Shown here: piece by piece, positions 7,680 through 14,721 of the stretch
Layout of the letters: every line of letters starts with the position of its first letter
How positions within the stretch are numbered: the first letter of the stretch is position 1
Source: Palsa-461 sp040414865
Lineage (GTDB): Bacteria > Actinomycetota > Acidimicrobiia > Acidimicrobiales > RAAP-2
Assembly (NCBI GenBank): GCA_040414865.1
Contig: JBEDUR010000048.1
Location: forward strand, 1 to 18,190
Length of the DNA stretch: 18,190 nt
Reading direction: 5' to 3'
Notes under the pieces: model-generated
Seen by the model: only the letters and a program-made list of their open reading frames with translations
Databases searched by the model: none
Told to the model about the DNA's origin: nothing
Position numbers and translations under genes: made by a program

Positions 7680-8090
7680 GTGCTGTCGCTCAGCCCAGAG
7701 AAACTCTTCATTGTCCTGATCGTGGCCCTCGTCCTCCTCGGGCCGGACAAGCTGCCCAGGCTGGCACGGCAGCTCGGGGCCGGCTGGACGAAGGTCAGGG
7801 ACTTTCAGCGTCGGATGGAGCAGGAGGTCCGTGAGACCATGCCCAACCTGCCCTCCAGCCACGAGATCGTGCGTATGGCCCGCTCGCCGGTGTCCTACCT
7901 GAACTCCCTGGCCGACGCCTCCGGCGAGAAAGACCCCGACTCCGTTCCGGCGCCCGCCGAGGACGGCCGGCTAGCCGACCCGGCGGCCGGGCGGCCGGCG
8001 GTCAACGGCCACCTCGGCCACCCGCCCATCTTCCTCGAGACCGACGGCGTCCCCCGGCACCAGTTGCCGGCGGACCCTGGGATGAACTGA
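7680..8090 (+). CDS. Sec-independent translocase TatA/TatB-type subunit
   Basis: This is a small membrane component of the twin-arginine pathway, which exports folded proteins. The 136-residue product has one N-terminal transmembrane helix (about residues 5-20) ending in LLGPDKLPRLARQLG, the family hinge. An amphipathic, charged helix follows (WTKVRDFQRRMEQEVRE), and then a disordered Pro/Ala/Asp-rich tail. LGP rather than FG at the hinge and the long basic/acidic helix look TatB-like, whereas position directly before tatC and helY matches the gene called tatA in mycobacteria. I therefore leave the subunit open. The start is GTG 7680, placed by the leaderless -10 and by the short N-terminus before the membrane helix. 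Confidence 0.9.
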   Translation: MLSLSPEKLFIVLIVALVLLGPDKLPRLARQLGAGWTKVRDFQRRMEQEVRETMPNLPSSHEIVRMARSPVSYLNSLADASGEKDPDSVPAPAEDGRLADPAAGRPAVNGHLGHPPIFLETDGVPRHQLPADPGMN

Positions 8091-8125
8091 GCCCGAGGCC
8101 GGGCGCGGGGATCGGGGAGCAGAGC

Positions 8126-8875
8126 ATGGCCACCGGGCTGCTGAACGGCCGGCGGGACCGCCCGTCGCCCGACGCGATGACTCTCGCGCAGCACCTCGCC
8201 GAGCTACGGCGACGGCTGATCATCTCGGTGATCGCCTTCGCGATCGGGGCGGCGATTGCGGCCGTCTTCTACCAGGGGATGCTCGACGTGCTCCAGCACC
8301 CGCTGTGTCGGGCCAACCCCCACAACTGCAACTTCTACGTACAGGGCCCCCTCGACCCGCTCGCCCTGCGGATCCAGATGGCGGCCTTCGGTGGGCTGCT
8401 CATCGCCTCACCGGTGATCCTGCTCCAGATGTGGCGCTTCGTCACCCCGGGGCTGTACCCAAGGGAGAAGCGCTACGCGATCCCCTTCGTCACGATCTCG
8501 GTCGTGCTCTTCGTCGCGGGGTGCACTCTGGCCTACCTCGTCTTCCCGCACGCCCTGGCCTTCCTGCGTTCGGTTGGCGGACCGAGCTTGCACCAGATCC
8601 TCTCGCCCAACCAGTACCTGAGCTTGATCCTGCTCATGATGTTCTTGTTTGGGGTGACCTTCGAATTCCCGGTGGTGCTGGTCGGGCTCCAGCTGATCGG
8701 AGTCGTGCGCCCGGCGCAGTTGCTCGGAGCGTGGCGGTGGGCGGTCATCGGCCTCACCCTCGTGGCCGCGATCTTCACCCCGAGTGCCGATCCGCTGTCG
8801 ATGCTGGTGCTGGCGGTTCCGCTCGTGTCCTTCTACTTCCTCTCCATCGGCATCGGCAAGCTCCTCGGGCGTTGA
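8126..8875 (+). CDS. tatC: Twin-arginine translocase subunit TatC
   Basis: TatC is the polytopic receptor that binds twin-arginine signal peptides and nucleates the translocase. The 249-residue product carries the family start MTLAQHLAELRRRLI at about 18-32, followed by six predicted membrane helices. Between them are the QMWRFVTPGLYPREKRY loop, the most conserved part of TatC, and FEFPVVLVGLQLIGVV. TPSADPLSM near residue 220 precedes the last helix, also as in homologs. The start is ATG 8126 with GGGGAG about 6 nt upstream. The stop overlaps the TTG start of the helicase gene. Confidence 0.97.
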   Translation: MATGLLNGRRDRPSPDAMTLAQHLAELRRRLIISVIAFAIGAAIAAVFYQGMLDVLQHPLCRANPHNCNFYVQGPLDPLALRIQMAAFGGLLIASPVILLQMWRFVTPGLYPREKRYAIPFVTISVVLFVAGCTLAYLVFPHALAFLRSVGGPSLHQILSPNQYLSLILLMMFLFGVTFEFPVVLVGLQLIGVVRPAQLLGAWRWAVIGLTLVAAIFTPSADPLSMLVLAVPLVSFYFLSIGIGKLLGR

Positions 8876-11064
8876 GCGGCGGCGCGCCCGATCGTCGGGC
8901 GACAACCGAGGAGGCGCTCCGACGCCGCTTCCTCTCCGGCTTGCGGTTCGCCCCCGACCCGTTCCAGCTCGCCGCGTTCGACGCTTTGGCCGCCGGAAGC
9001 TCGGTGCTCGTCTCGGCCCCGACCGGGTCGGGCAAGACGCTCGTGGCCGAATACGCCATCTGCCGGACACTCGCCCATGGAACCAAGGTCTTCTACACCA
9101 CACCGCTCAAGGCACTCTCCAACCAGAAGTACCGCGACCTCTGCGCGGCCCACGGCGAGGAGCGGGTGGGACTGTTGACCGGGGATGTGGCCATCCGTCC
9201 GGGGGCGCCGATCGTGGTCATGACGACCGAGGTGCTCCGGAACATGCTCCTGGCCGGCTCCGATCTCTTGAACCGCCTGGAGCTGGTCGTGCTCGACGAG
9301 GTCCACTACCTCCAGGATCCCTATCGCGGCGGTGTATGGGAGGAGGTTCTCGTCCTCTCGGCCAGAAGCATCACCTTCGTGTGCCTCTCGGCGACCGTCT
9401 CCAACGCCAATGAGCTCGGCTCCTGGCTCCGTTCGATTCGTGGACCGGTGGAGGTCGTTGTCGAGGAGCATCGGCCGATCACTCTGCGCCACCACTTCGC
9501 CGTCTACCGCCGATCCGACGAACAGGTGCTCCTCGCCCCGCTGCTCGCTCGCGGTGCCGCCTCGGACGACGCCCAACGGATCGACCAGGCGGTCCGGCGG
9601 GCCGGCCGGACCAGGATGCCGAACTCCTTCGGCCCCCCCGGTCGGCGGGCGGGCCCCCGACTGCCGGTCCGGTCCCCACAGCGAGTTGAGCTCGTCGAGC
9701 TGCTCGAGGACGAGGAGCTCCTGCCGGCAATCGTGTTCATCTTCAGCCGAGCGGCGTGCGACGACGCCGTGCGCCAGTGCCTGCGCGACGGGGTGCGGCT
9801 CACCACCCGGGCCGAGCGGTCCACCATCCGGGAGGTCGCCGAGAGCCACGTCGAGGCGCTCACCGATGACGACCTCTCGGTGCTCGGCTACCCCGAATGG
9901 CTGGAGGGGCTCGAGTCGGGCCTGGCCGCACACCATGCCGGCCTGGTGCCCGCCTACCGGGAGACGGTCGAGGAGTGCTTCGCCAGCGGGCTCTTGAAGG
10001 TCGTCTTCGCCACCGAGACGCTCTCGCTCGGCATCAACATGCCGGCCCGCACGGTGGTGATCGAGCGGTTCACCAAGTTTGGCGGGGCCGGTCGGGCGAC
10101 GCTCACCTCGGGCGAGTACGCCCAGCTGACCGGGCGGGCCGGGCGACGCGGGCACGACGCCGAGGGGCACGCCGTCGTCGTGTTCGCCCCCGAGACCCCC
10201 TTGGCTGACGCAGCCCGGGTGGCCCTCGCTCCGCTGCCCGATCTGCGCTCCACCTTCAGGCCCACCTACAACCTGGCCGTCAACCTTGTCCGTCGTTTCG
10301 AACGCGAAATGGCTCACGACGTCCTCCGGCGTTCCTTCGCCCAATGGCAGGCCCACCGCAGTCCCCGGCGACCGAGGGAGATCCTGACCGAGGCGCTGGG
10401 TCGACGACTGTCGGTCCTCGAGGAGCTCGGCTACGTACGCGGATGGACGCTCACCGACGCCGGCCGTCGGCTCGCGAACGTCTACCACGAGTCGGACCTG
10501 CTGGTGGCCGAGACCGTCTCGAGCGATGCGCTTGCCGACGCCGAGCCGGCGATCGTGGCCGCCGTGCTCTCGGCGGTCGTCTTCGAGAAGCGTCGGGCCC
10601 GAAGGGTGTTCGAGCCGGCTCGGGTGCGACGCGGATCCGGAGGGCGGGCTCGGCGGGGGTCCGGTGGCGACCGTCTGGGCGAACGGCGGCGGGCGGAGCT
10701 CTCGGCCCGCCTCGGGCTGCTCGCCGCCAGCTACGAGCGAATCCGAGAGCTCGAGGAGGTTCACGTCGTGCCCAGAACCGCCCAACCCGAGCCCGGCCTG
10801 GCCACGGCGGTGTGCTCGTGGGTCCGAGGCGCGTCGTTCGGCGCGACCCTCGAAGTGGCGGCCGGCGACGCGGGTGAGATGGCGCCTGGGGACTTCGTGC
10901 GAACCGCTCGCCAGCTGGCCGACCTGGTCCACCAGGTGGGGCTGGTCGCCCCCGACCCCGGGCTGGCGGCGTCGGCCGCCGCCGCCCACGATCTCTTGCT
11001 GCGTGACGTGGTGGCGGCAGGAGCACTGCCGGCGCCAACGGCCGCCGACACCCGGCCGTCGTAG
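8872..11064 (+). CDS. helY: Ski2/Mtr4-like DEVH-box RNA helicase (HelY type)
   Basis: This is an ATP-dependent superfamily 2 helicase, probably acting in RNA remodelling or decay. From TTG 8872 it is 730 residues. The motifs in order are Walker A APTGSGKT 49-56, the DEVH box 142-145, SAT 173-175, the IFSRAACDDAV strand of domain 2, SLGINMPARTVV, and QLTGRAGRRG 418-427 (motif VI). The last 150 residues resemble the DSHCT helical domain (GDFVRTARQLADLVHQVGL). It is shorter than mycobacterial HelY (about 906). The frame stays open upstream to 8305, but that part lies wholly within tatC. The TTG overlapping the tatC stop in TTGA is the natural start, the same arrangement as pafA-lepB. Synteny of tatA-tatC-helY agrees with the assignment. 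Confidence 0.93.
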   Translation: MSGGAPDRRATTEEALRRRFLSGLRFAPDPFQLAAFDALAAGSSVLVSAPTGSGKTLVAEYAICRTLAHGTKVFYTTPLKALSNQKYRDLCAAHGEERVGLLTGDVAIRPGAPIVVMTTEVLRNMLLAGSDLLNRLELVVLDEVHYLQDPYRGGVWEEVLVLSARSITFVCLSATVSNANELGSWLRSIRGPVEVVVEEHRPITLRHHFAVYRRSDEQVLLAPLLARGAASDDAQRIDQAVRRAGRTRMPNSFGPPGRRAGPRLPVRSPQRVELVELLEDEELLPAIVFIFSRAACDDAVRQCLRDGVRLTTRAERSTIREVAESHVEALTDDDLSVLGYPEWLEGLESGLAAHHAGLVPAYRETVEECFASGLLKVVFATETLSLGINMPARTVVIERFTKFGGAGRATLTSGEYAQLTGRAGRRGHDAEGHAVVVFAPETPLADAARVALAPLPDLRSTFRPTYNLAVNLVRRFEREMAHDVLRRSFAQWQAHRSPRRPREILTEALGRRLSVLEELGYVRGWTLTDAGRRLANVYHESDLLVAETVSSDALADAEPAIVAAVLSAVVFEKRRARRVFEPARVRRGSGGRARRGSGGDRLGERRRAELSARLGLLAASYERIRELEEVHVVPRTAQPEPGLATAVCSWVRGASFGATLEVAAGDAGEMAPGDFVRTARQLADLVHQVGLVAPDPGLAASAAAAHDLLLRDVVAAGALPAPTAADTRPS

Positions 11065-11160
11065 AAATCCCTGTTCACAGGCGTAGAAGTCGGCCGTGGT
11101 GGCCGCCGCCACGAACGGCGGCGCCCGATCGCAATCCGCCGCCGCTCTGCGCGCAGCCCT

Positions 11161-11168
11161 TAAGGTGA
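11161..11168 (+). promoter_or_regulatory. TAAGGTGA: ribosome-binding site or -10 for the ThyX-like gene
   Basis: TAAGGTGA holds both a Shine-Dalgarno (AAGGTGA, 8 nt before ATG 11177) and a TANNNT hexamer (TAAGGT, 10 nt before the ATG). Either reading supports ATG 11177 over the GTG codons at 11096/11099. A 7-bp stem, GCCGCCG/CGGCGGC, at 11102-11122 lies upstream in the presumed leader. Confidence 0.5.
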
Positions 11169-11176
11169 CTGGCGCC

Positions 11177-12820
11177 ATGTTCCCCTACGTCGAGGAGCAA
11201 TTCAGCGACGACGAGGTCGCTGTCCTGCAGCGCTATTTCACCAACGTCCATGGCCCGGTCTTCGCCCTAGTCAACCTGCCGGAGGTGGTGAAGGGCGCGC
11301 TGTTCGCCCGCTACTCGCGCTCGGCCAAGAGCCTGCGCCGGCTGTTCCTCGACGAGTTCGTGGGCGACCTCGACATCTCGGGGGACGCGACCCTCGACGC
11401 CACCGTCGGGCTCAAGCGGGCCGAGGAGCTCTACGAGCGGGTCTTCGTCGAGTACGGCGACGACTCGGTGGCCCAGGTCGGCGGCGTGCACCTGGCCTGC
11501 GAGCAAGCCTCCAACGTGCTGACCAAAGTGCTCGAGTGGGGTCGGCTGATGGCCTACCTCGAGCAGTCGACCCGCTACATCGGTTACGACGCCCGGATGG
11601 CCAACGGCCACTACCGGTACCACCGGCCGGCGGCGGTGCTCGAGTCGAACCTCGGGGCTCGCTACGTCGGCGACATGGACCGCATGTTCGACACCTACCG
11701 CGAGCTCACGCCGAGACTCCAGAACTGGCTCATGGCCCGGTTCTCCCGCCAGCCCGGCGACTCGGACTTCGTCCACCGCCAGGCGATCCGAGCCAAGGCG
11801 CTCGACGGCCTCCGAGGGCTGCTCCCGGCGGGCTCGCTCTCCAACGTCGGCATCTACGGGTCCGGCCAGTCCTACGAGTCACTCCTTTTGAAGATGCGCT
11901 CGCACCCGCTCGACGAGGCGCGCTCTTACGCCGACTTGATGCTGACCGAGCTGCGCAAGGTCATTCCCTCGTTCCTCCAGCGGGTCGACGTTTCCGAGCG
12001 CGGCGGGGAGTGGTCGGCCTACCTGGCCGACACCAGGAGCCAGACCGAGTGGGTCCTCGCCCAGCTGTGGCCCGATGCGGCCCCCGGGGCCCCGGTCAAG
12101 CGCTTGGGCAAGGCCACCGGAGAGGTTCGGCTGGTCGACTTCGACCCCCAAGGTGAGGACAAGCTGCTGGCCGCCATCTGCTTTGCCGCCTCCACCCTCA
12201 CCGAGGACGAAGCCCTTCGGCGCGTGCGGGCGCTGTCGGCCGACGAACGGGTCTCGCTCCTGCACGCCTACATCGGCGATCGCAAGAACCGCCGACACCG
12301 CCCGGGCCGAGCCTTCGAGCGGATCGACTACCGGTTCGAGATCGTGGTCGACTACGGCGCCTTCCGCGACCTCCAGCGCCACCGGCTGCTCACCGTCGAG
12401 TGGCAGCGGCTCACCCCCGAACTGGGGTACACCCTGCCCGACCTGGTGGTCGAGGCGGGGGAGGAGTCGGCCTACATCGAGTCGCTGGAGCGTTCGCGCG
12501 CCCTGTACGACGCCATGGTGGGCGAGTTCCCGCTCGAGGCCTCCTACGCGGTGGCGCTCGCCCATCGCCTGCGCTGCGTCATGCAGATGAACGCGCGTGA
12601 GGCCATGCACCTGATCGAGCTGCGTTCGGGCACCCAGGGCCATCCCTCCTACCGGCACATCGCCCAGCAGATGTACCGCGCCATCGCCGAGCAGGCCGGG
12701 CACCGGGCGGTTGCCGAGGCCATGGTCCATGTCGAGCACGGCTCGACCGATCTCGAACGGCTGGAGGGAGAGCGCCGGGCCGAAACCCGTCGGGCCAAGT
12801 CGGCCGGCCGGAAATCTTGA
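11177..12820 (+). CDS. Tandem two-domain ThyX-like protein with degenerate motifs
   Basis: This is a 547-residue protein built from two ThyX-like (flavin-dependent thymidylate synthase) domains, about 1-270 and 280-525. The N-terminal domain has EWGRLMAYLEQSTRY at 120-134, aligning with the classic RHRxxSxNExSxRY: the E, S, R and Y at the end are kept but the initial Arg-His is lost. The C-terminal domain has the opposite. R401-H402-R403 is present, but the following residues VEWQRLTPELGY lack the ExSxRY part. The C-terminal domain also keeps NAREAMHLIELRS at 472-484, like the ThyX substrate region, whereas the matching N-terminal stretch has lost NAR. True thymidylate synthase activity is doubtful, and a pseudo-dimeric flavoprotein of unknown function is the better call. 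ATG 11177 is chosen for its upstream AAGGTGA. GTG 11096 would add 27 low-complexity residues. Confidence 0.82.
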   Translation: MFPYVEEQFSDDEVAVLQRYFTNVHGPVFALVNLPEVVKGALFARYSRSAKSLRRLFLDEFVGDLDISGDATLDATVGLKRAEELYERVFVEYGDDSVAQVGGVHLACEQASNVLTKVLEWGRLMAYLEQSTRYIGYDARMANGHYRYHRPAAVLESNLGARYVGDMDRMFDTYRELTPRLQNWLMARFSRQPGDSDFVHRQAIRAKALDGLRGLLPAGSLSNVGIYGSGQSYESLLLKMRSHPLDEARSYADLMLTELRKVIPSFLQRVDVSERGGEWSAYLADTRSQTEWVLAQLWPDAAPGAPVKRLGKATGEVRLVDFDPQGEDKLLAAICFAASTLTEDEALRRVRALSADERVSLLHAYIGDRKNRRHRPGRAFERIDYRFEIVVDYGAFRDLQRHRLLTVEWQRLTPELGYTLPDLVVEAGEESAYIESLERSRALYDAMVGEFPLEASYAVALAHRLRCVMQMNAREAMHLIELRSGTQGHPSYRHIAQQMYRAIAEQAGHRAVAEAMVHVEHGSTDLERLEGERRAETRRAKSAGRKS

Positions 12821-12841
12821 CATTCTTGACAGTGACATGAG

Positions 12842-12865
12842 CAGGGAGGACGTTCGAACTCCCTG
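12842..12865 (+). terminator. Candidate hairpin terminator after the ThyX-like gene
   Basis: CAGGGAG (12842-12848) and CTCCCTG (12859-12865) pair perfectly over 7 bp around a 10-nt loop, 21 nt after the stop codon. No U-run follows. Its position between a gene end and a promoter-like sequence suits a terminator, but the structural evidence alone is modest. Confidence 0.35.
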
Positions 12866-12886
12866 GTCACTGAGGCTGGGAAGCCC

Positions 12887-12917
12887 TTGACGGCCCAGCG
12901 TCTGACCTGCGTATGGT
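12887..12917 (+). promoter_or_regulatory. Candidate promoter TTGACG-N19-TATGGT
   Basis: TTGACG (12887-12892) and TATGGT (12912-12917) are separated by 19 bp, a little long but within the range seen in actinobacteria. This is the only place in the window where both a good -35 and a good -10 are visible. Transcription would start near 12924, giving a leader of about 280 nt before the DUF4193 gene or a separate small RNA. Confidence 0.5.
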
Positions 12918-13019
12918 ACGAGCGTCTCAGCCCCTCGGGGACCCGGCAGGCCGGTCAACCTGTGCTCCGGTGGGTTGATATTGAGCGGCGGCAGGCTCGG
13001 GGGGTCGAGTAGAGAACAC

Positions 13020-13039
13020 CACGTCGTTTCAGCGACGTG
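13020..13039 (+). other. Perfect 7-bp hairpin CACGTCG/CGACGTG
   Basis: CACGTCG (13020-13026), a TTTCAG loop, and CGACGTG (13033-13039) form a stable stem in the leader ahead of the acidic DUF4193 gene. The right arm buries the GTG at 13037, which argues against that codon as a translation start. It may be part of a structured leader. Confidence 0.4.
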
Positions 13040-13207
13040 ACGGCACCAAAGACCCCCGGGCCCGCCCGCCACTTCGAGCTTGCCGCTCCGGACGAAGCTC
13101 GCGCTCGAGCGGGTACCCTCCAAACGCGCCGGCGCCCGAAAGCGTCTGAGCAGCAACTGAGAACGTCTATGCTCCCGCCGGCGATTACCCGGCCTGAGAG
13201 GACAGCG

Positions 13208-13720
13208 TTGCCCGAGAACCTCGACGAATCCGCTCCGGAGGAGCTCGACGAACTGGACGAGGACGAAGACCTCGACCTGGACGAGGACGAGCTGGATGAG
13301 GACGACCTCGGCACCGATCTCGATGAGGATGAGGACGACGACCTCGACCTGGACGACGAGGCGGAGGAGGAGGACCAAGACGCGACGATCGCCCTCGACG
13401 AGGACGAAGACGAGGCCGAGGGCGACGACGGCGGGGACACCCTCACCGCCCAGCGCACTGCCGAGGAGCCCGACGAGGATGAGGAAGAAGAGGAGGATGA
13501 GGACGTCGAGGCGAGCCTTGACGTCATCCTGAAGGAGCGGCTGGTCGTCGAGGACGAGGTGGAGGACGACGAGCTCACCGACGCCGAGGACCGAACCGAG
13601 CAGAGTGAGCGTGTCCTGCCGAAGCAGCCAGACGAGTTCGTTTGCCGATCGTGTTTTCTCGTGAAGCACTCGAGTCAGCTGGCCGACAAGACGCGAGGTC
13701 TGTGCCGTGACTGCGTCTGA
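13208..13720 (+). CDS. DUF4193-type zinc-ribbon protein with long acidic N-terminus
   Basis: The C-terminal 35 residues match the small actinobacterial DUF4193 family. The motif PKQPDEFVCRSCFLVKHSSQ is followed by a second pair, CRDC, giving CX2C-X16-CX2C (C146, C149, C166, C169 from the chosen start), a likely zinc ribbon. The family is normally about 100 residues. Here 170 residues are predicted because of a very acidic low-complexity region: about 60 of the first 100 residues are Asp or Glu. TTG 13208 is chosen because GAGAGGA stands 5 nt upstream. ATG 13169 is the alternative, and GTG 13037 seems too far upstream. Function is unknown. An acidic tail on a zinc ribbon suggests binding to a basic protein or transcription/translation machinery, but that is inference. 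The 3' end overlaps the next gene by 14 nt. Confidence 0.8.
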   Translation: MPENLDESAPEELDELDEDEDLDLDEDELDEDDLGTDLDEDEDDDLDLDDEAEEEDQDATIALDEDEDEAEGDDGGDTLTAQRTAEEPDEDEEEEEDEDVEASLDVILKERLVVEDEVEDDELTDAEDRTEQSERVLPKQPDEFVCRSCFLVKHSSQLADKTRGLCRDCV

Positions 13721-14249
13721 GCCGCGCGGTCCGGCGTTCAGGCCCATCGTCGAAGAAGCGCTCGACCTGTTCGTTTACGCGCCGGTCGGGCTGCTGACGA
13801 GCTCACTCGAGGAGCTCAGCCCCGAGAACATCGACGAGCTGGCTGAACGGGGCCGTGGCCGCCTCGGCCGTTTGCTGTCGAACGCTCGGGTGATCGGGCA
13901 CCTGACCATCACCATGGGCCGTCGGACGCTTGCCTCCGAGCTCGAGCGCTGGCGGCCGGTCGAGGACGACGACTCCGTGGCTGTTCCGGAGCCCGAGCCG
14001 GTGACGGTCATCCAGCCGGCACCGCCCCTTCTCCGTCACCTCGGGCCGCCTCCCGAACTGGCCATTCCCGACTACGAGGCTTTGTCGGCCTCACAGGTCG
14101 TCCGCCGCCTGGATGGCCTCGCGCCCGAGGAGCTCGAGGCCATTTACCATCACGAGTCGAACACTCGGCGCAGGCGGACGATTCTGCACCGGGTCCAGCA
14201 GCTCTTGGGGCGCGAAAACGCGCCTGGCCCCCTCACCCCGCCTTCCTAG
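13707..14249 (+). CDS. Actinobacterial protein of unknown function, helical
   Basis: I do not recognise a named family. The 180-residue product has an N-terminal segment with a weakly hydrophobic stretch (LDLFVYAPVGLLTSSLEEL, about 19-37) and a helix-rich part to about residue 82, including RVIGHLTITMGRR. A Pro/Glu-rich linker (about 85-118) follows, then a C-terminal block, IPDYEALSASQVVRRLDGL, with a further charged helix to about 168. That last block resembles a short helical hairpin (PxYxxLSxxQVVxRLxxL) that recurs at the ends of several actinobacterial proteins. There is no signal peptide or catalytic motif. GTG 13707 overlaps the DUF4193 stop by 14 nt, with GAGG 8 nt upstream, so the two are probably translated from one mRNA. 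Peripheral membrane or scaffold roles are only possibilities. Confidence 0.75.
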   Translation: MTASEPRGPAFRPIVEEALDLFVYAPVGLLTSSLEELSPENIDELAERGRGRLGRLLSNARVIGHLTITMGRRTLASELERWRPVEDDDSVAVPEPEPVTVIQPAPPLLRHLGPPPELAIPDYEALSASQVVRRLDGLAPEELEAIYHHESNTRRRRTILHRVQQLLGRENAPGPLTPPS

Positions 14250-14262
14250 CGATCGGCCGGTC

Positions 14263-14721
14263 GTGGAGGCGGTCCGCCGTGCCGGTCAGGAGGACCTCGA
14301 ACGCTGTCGCGAGCTGCTTGGCGACGCCCTAGATGCCGGCCGCGGCCAACGGGGGGCCGATCTCCTCATTGGCGGGCCCGGAACCGATCCGCCCGACCTC
14401 GTCTCCCGCTGGTGCCAGGACAATTATTCAATCCTGCTCGTTGGAACCTATGACGAAGTGGTCGTCGGCCTGGCCGCGGGCACGCTGAGCACACTTGGAG
14501 AGCGGAGGGTCGGCCGGGTCGAGTGCTGCTACGTCGAGCCCGAGGCCCGTGCTGTCGGGGTCGGCGGGGCGCTCGTCGATGGGCTGGTCGCTTGGTTCGC
14601 CGAGCGGGGCTGCAGCGACGTCGACGCCCTCGCGTTGCCCGGCGACCGCTCGAGCAAACAGCTGCTCGAGTCAGCCGGGTTCAAGGCGCGCCTGCTGGTC
14701 CTCCACCGCTCACTCCACTGA
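14263..14721 (+). CDS. GNAT-family N-acetyltransferase
   Basis: This encodes a 152-residue acetyl-CoA-dependent acetyltransferase. The GNAT core is visible. The strand ILLVGTYDEVVVGLAAG leads to strand 4, RVECCYVEPEAR (about 85-96), and then motif A, RAVGVGGAL (about 96-104), the pyrophosphate-binding turn before helix alpha 3. The C-terminal DALALPGDRSSKQLLESAGF holds the usual strand 5 and the helix ending in GF. The substrate is not predictable. The start GTG 14263 follows the previous stop by 13 nt. The open frame reaches further upstream but only inside the previous gene. The last 41 nt overlap the end of the convergent minus-strand gene. Confidence 0.85.
   Translation: MEAVRRAGQEDLERCRELLGDALDAGRGQRGADLLIGGPGTDPPDLVSRWCQDNYSILLVGTYDEVVVGLAAGTLSTLGERRVGRVECCYVEPEARAVGVGGALVDGLVAWFAERGCSDVDALALPGDRSSKQLLESAGFKARLLVLHRSLH

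Larger units (their letters stand above)
12821..13207 (+). other. Structured non-coding region between ThyX-like and DUF4193 genes
   Basis: These 387 bases hold no convincing gene. They contain two TTGACA hexamers at the ThyX-like stop (12817-12822, 12826-12831), a 7-bp stem (12842-12865), and a candidate promoter (12887-12917). Further on are inverted repeat TCAACC/GGTTGA around 12956-12979, direct repeats of CGGCAGGC (12944-12951 and 12989-12996), a perfect 7-bp hairpin CACGTCG/CGACGTG (13020-13039), and a TATGCT hexamer (13168-13173). The downstream frame is open from GTG 13037, but that codon lies inside the hairpin and the translated segment has no resemblance to the family. Confidence 0.5.

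Noticed and set aside
8305..8871. Extended N-terminus of the helicase, open to 8305
   Set aside because: The extension is wholly inside tatC in another frame and has no helicase-like sequence. The TTG at 8872 fits the TTGA coupling.
8833..11178. Long minus-strand open frame (about 780 codons) opposite the helicase
   Set aside because: It lies antisense to a helicase gene with all superfamily 2 motifs. The translation is rich in Gly, Arg and His without any domain pattern, as expected from a GC-rich shadow frame.
12852..12859. GTTCGAAC as a LexA/SOS-type box
   Set aside because: Actinobacterial SOS boxes have CGAAC-N4-GTTCG, with the half-sites in the opposite order and spaced. This palindrome is the loop of the 12842-12865 stem.
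13037..13207. Longer DUF4193 protein starting at GTG 13037
   Set aside because: The GTG is buried in a hairpin, has no ribosome-binding site and adds random-looking residues. TTG 13208 has GAGAGGA at ideal spacing.
11879..13747. Long minus-strand open frame spanning the ThyX-like and DUF4193 genes
   Set aside because: It crosses two well-supported plus-strand genes and the intergenic gap. Its Leu/Val-rich stretch is simply the antisense of the acidic repeat.
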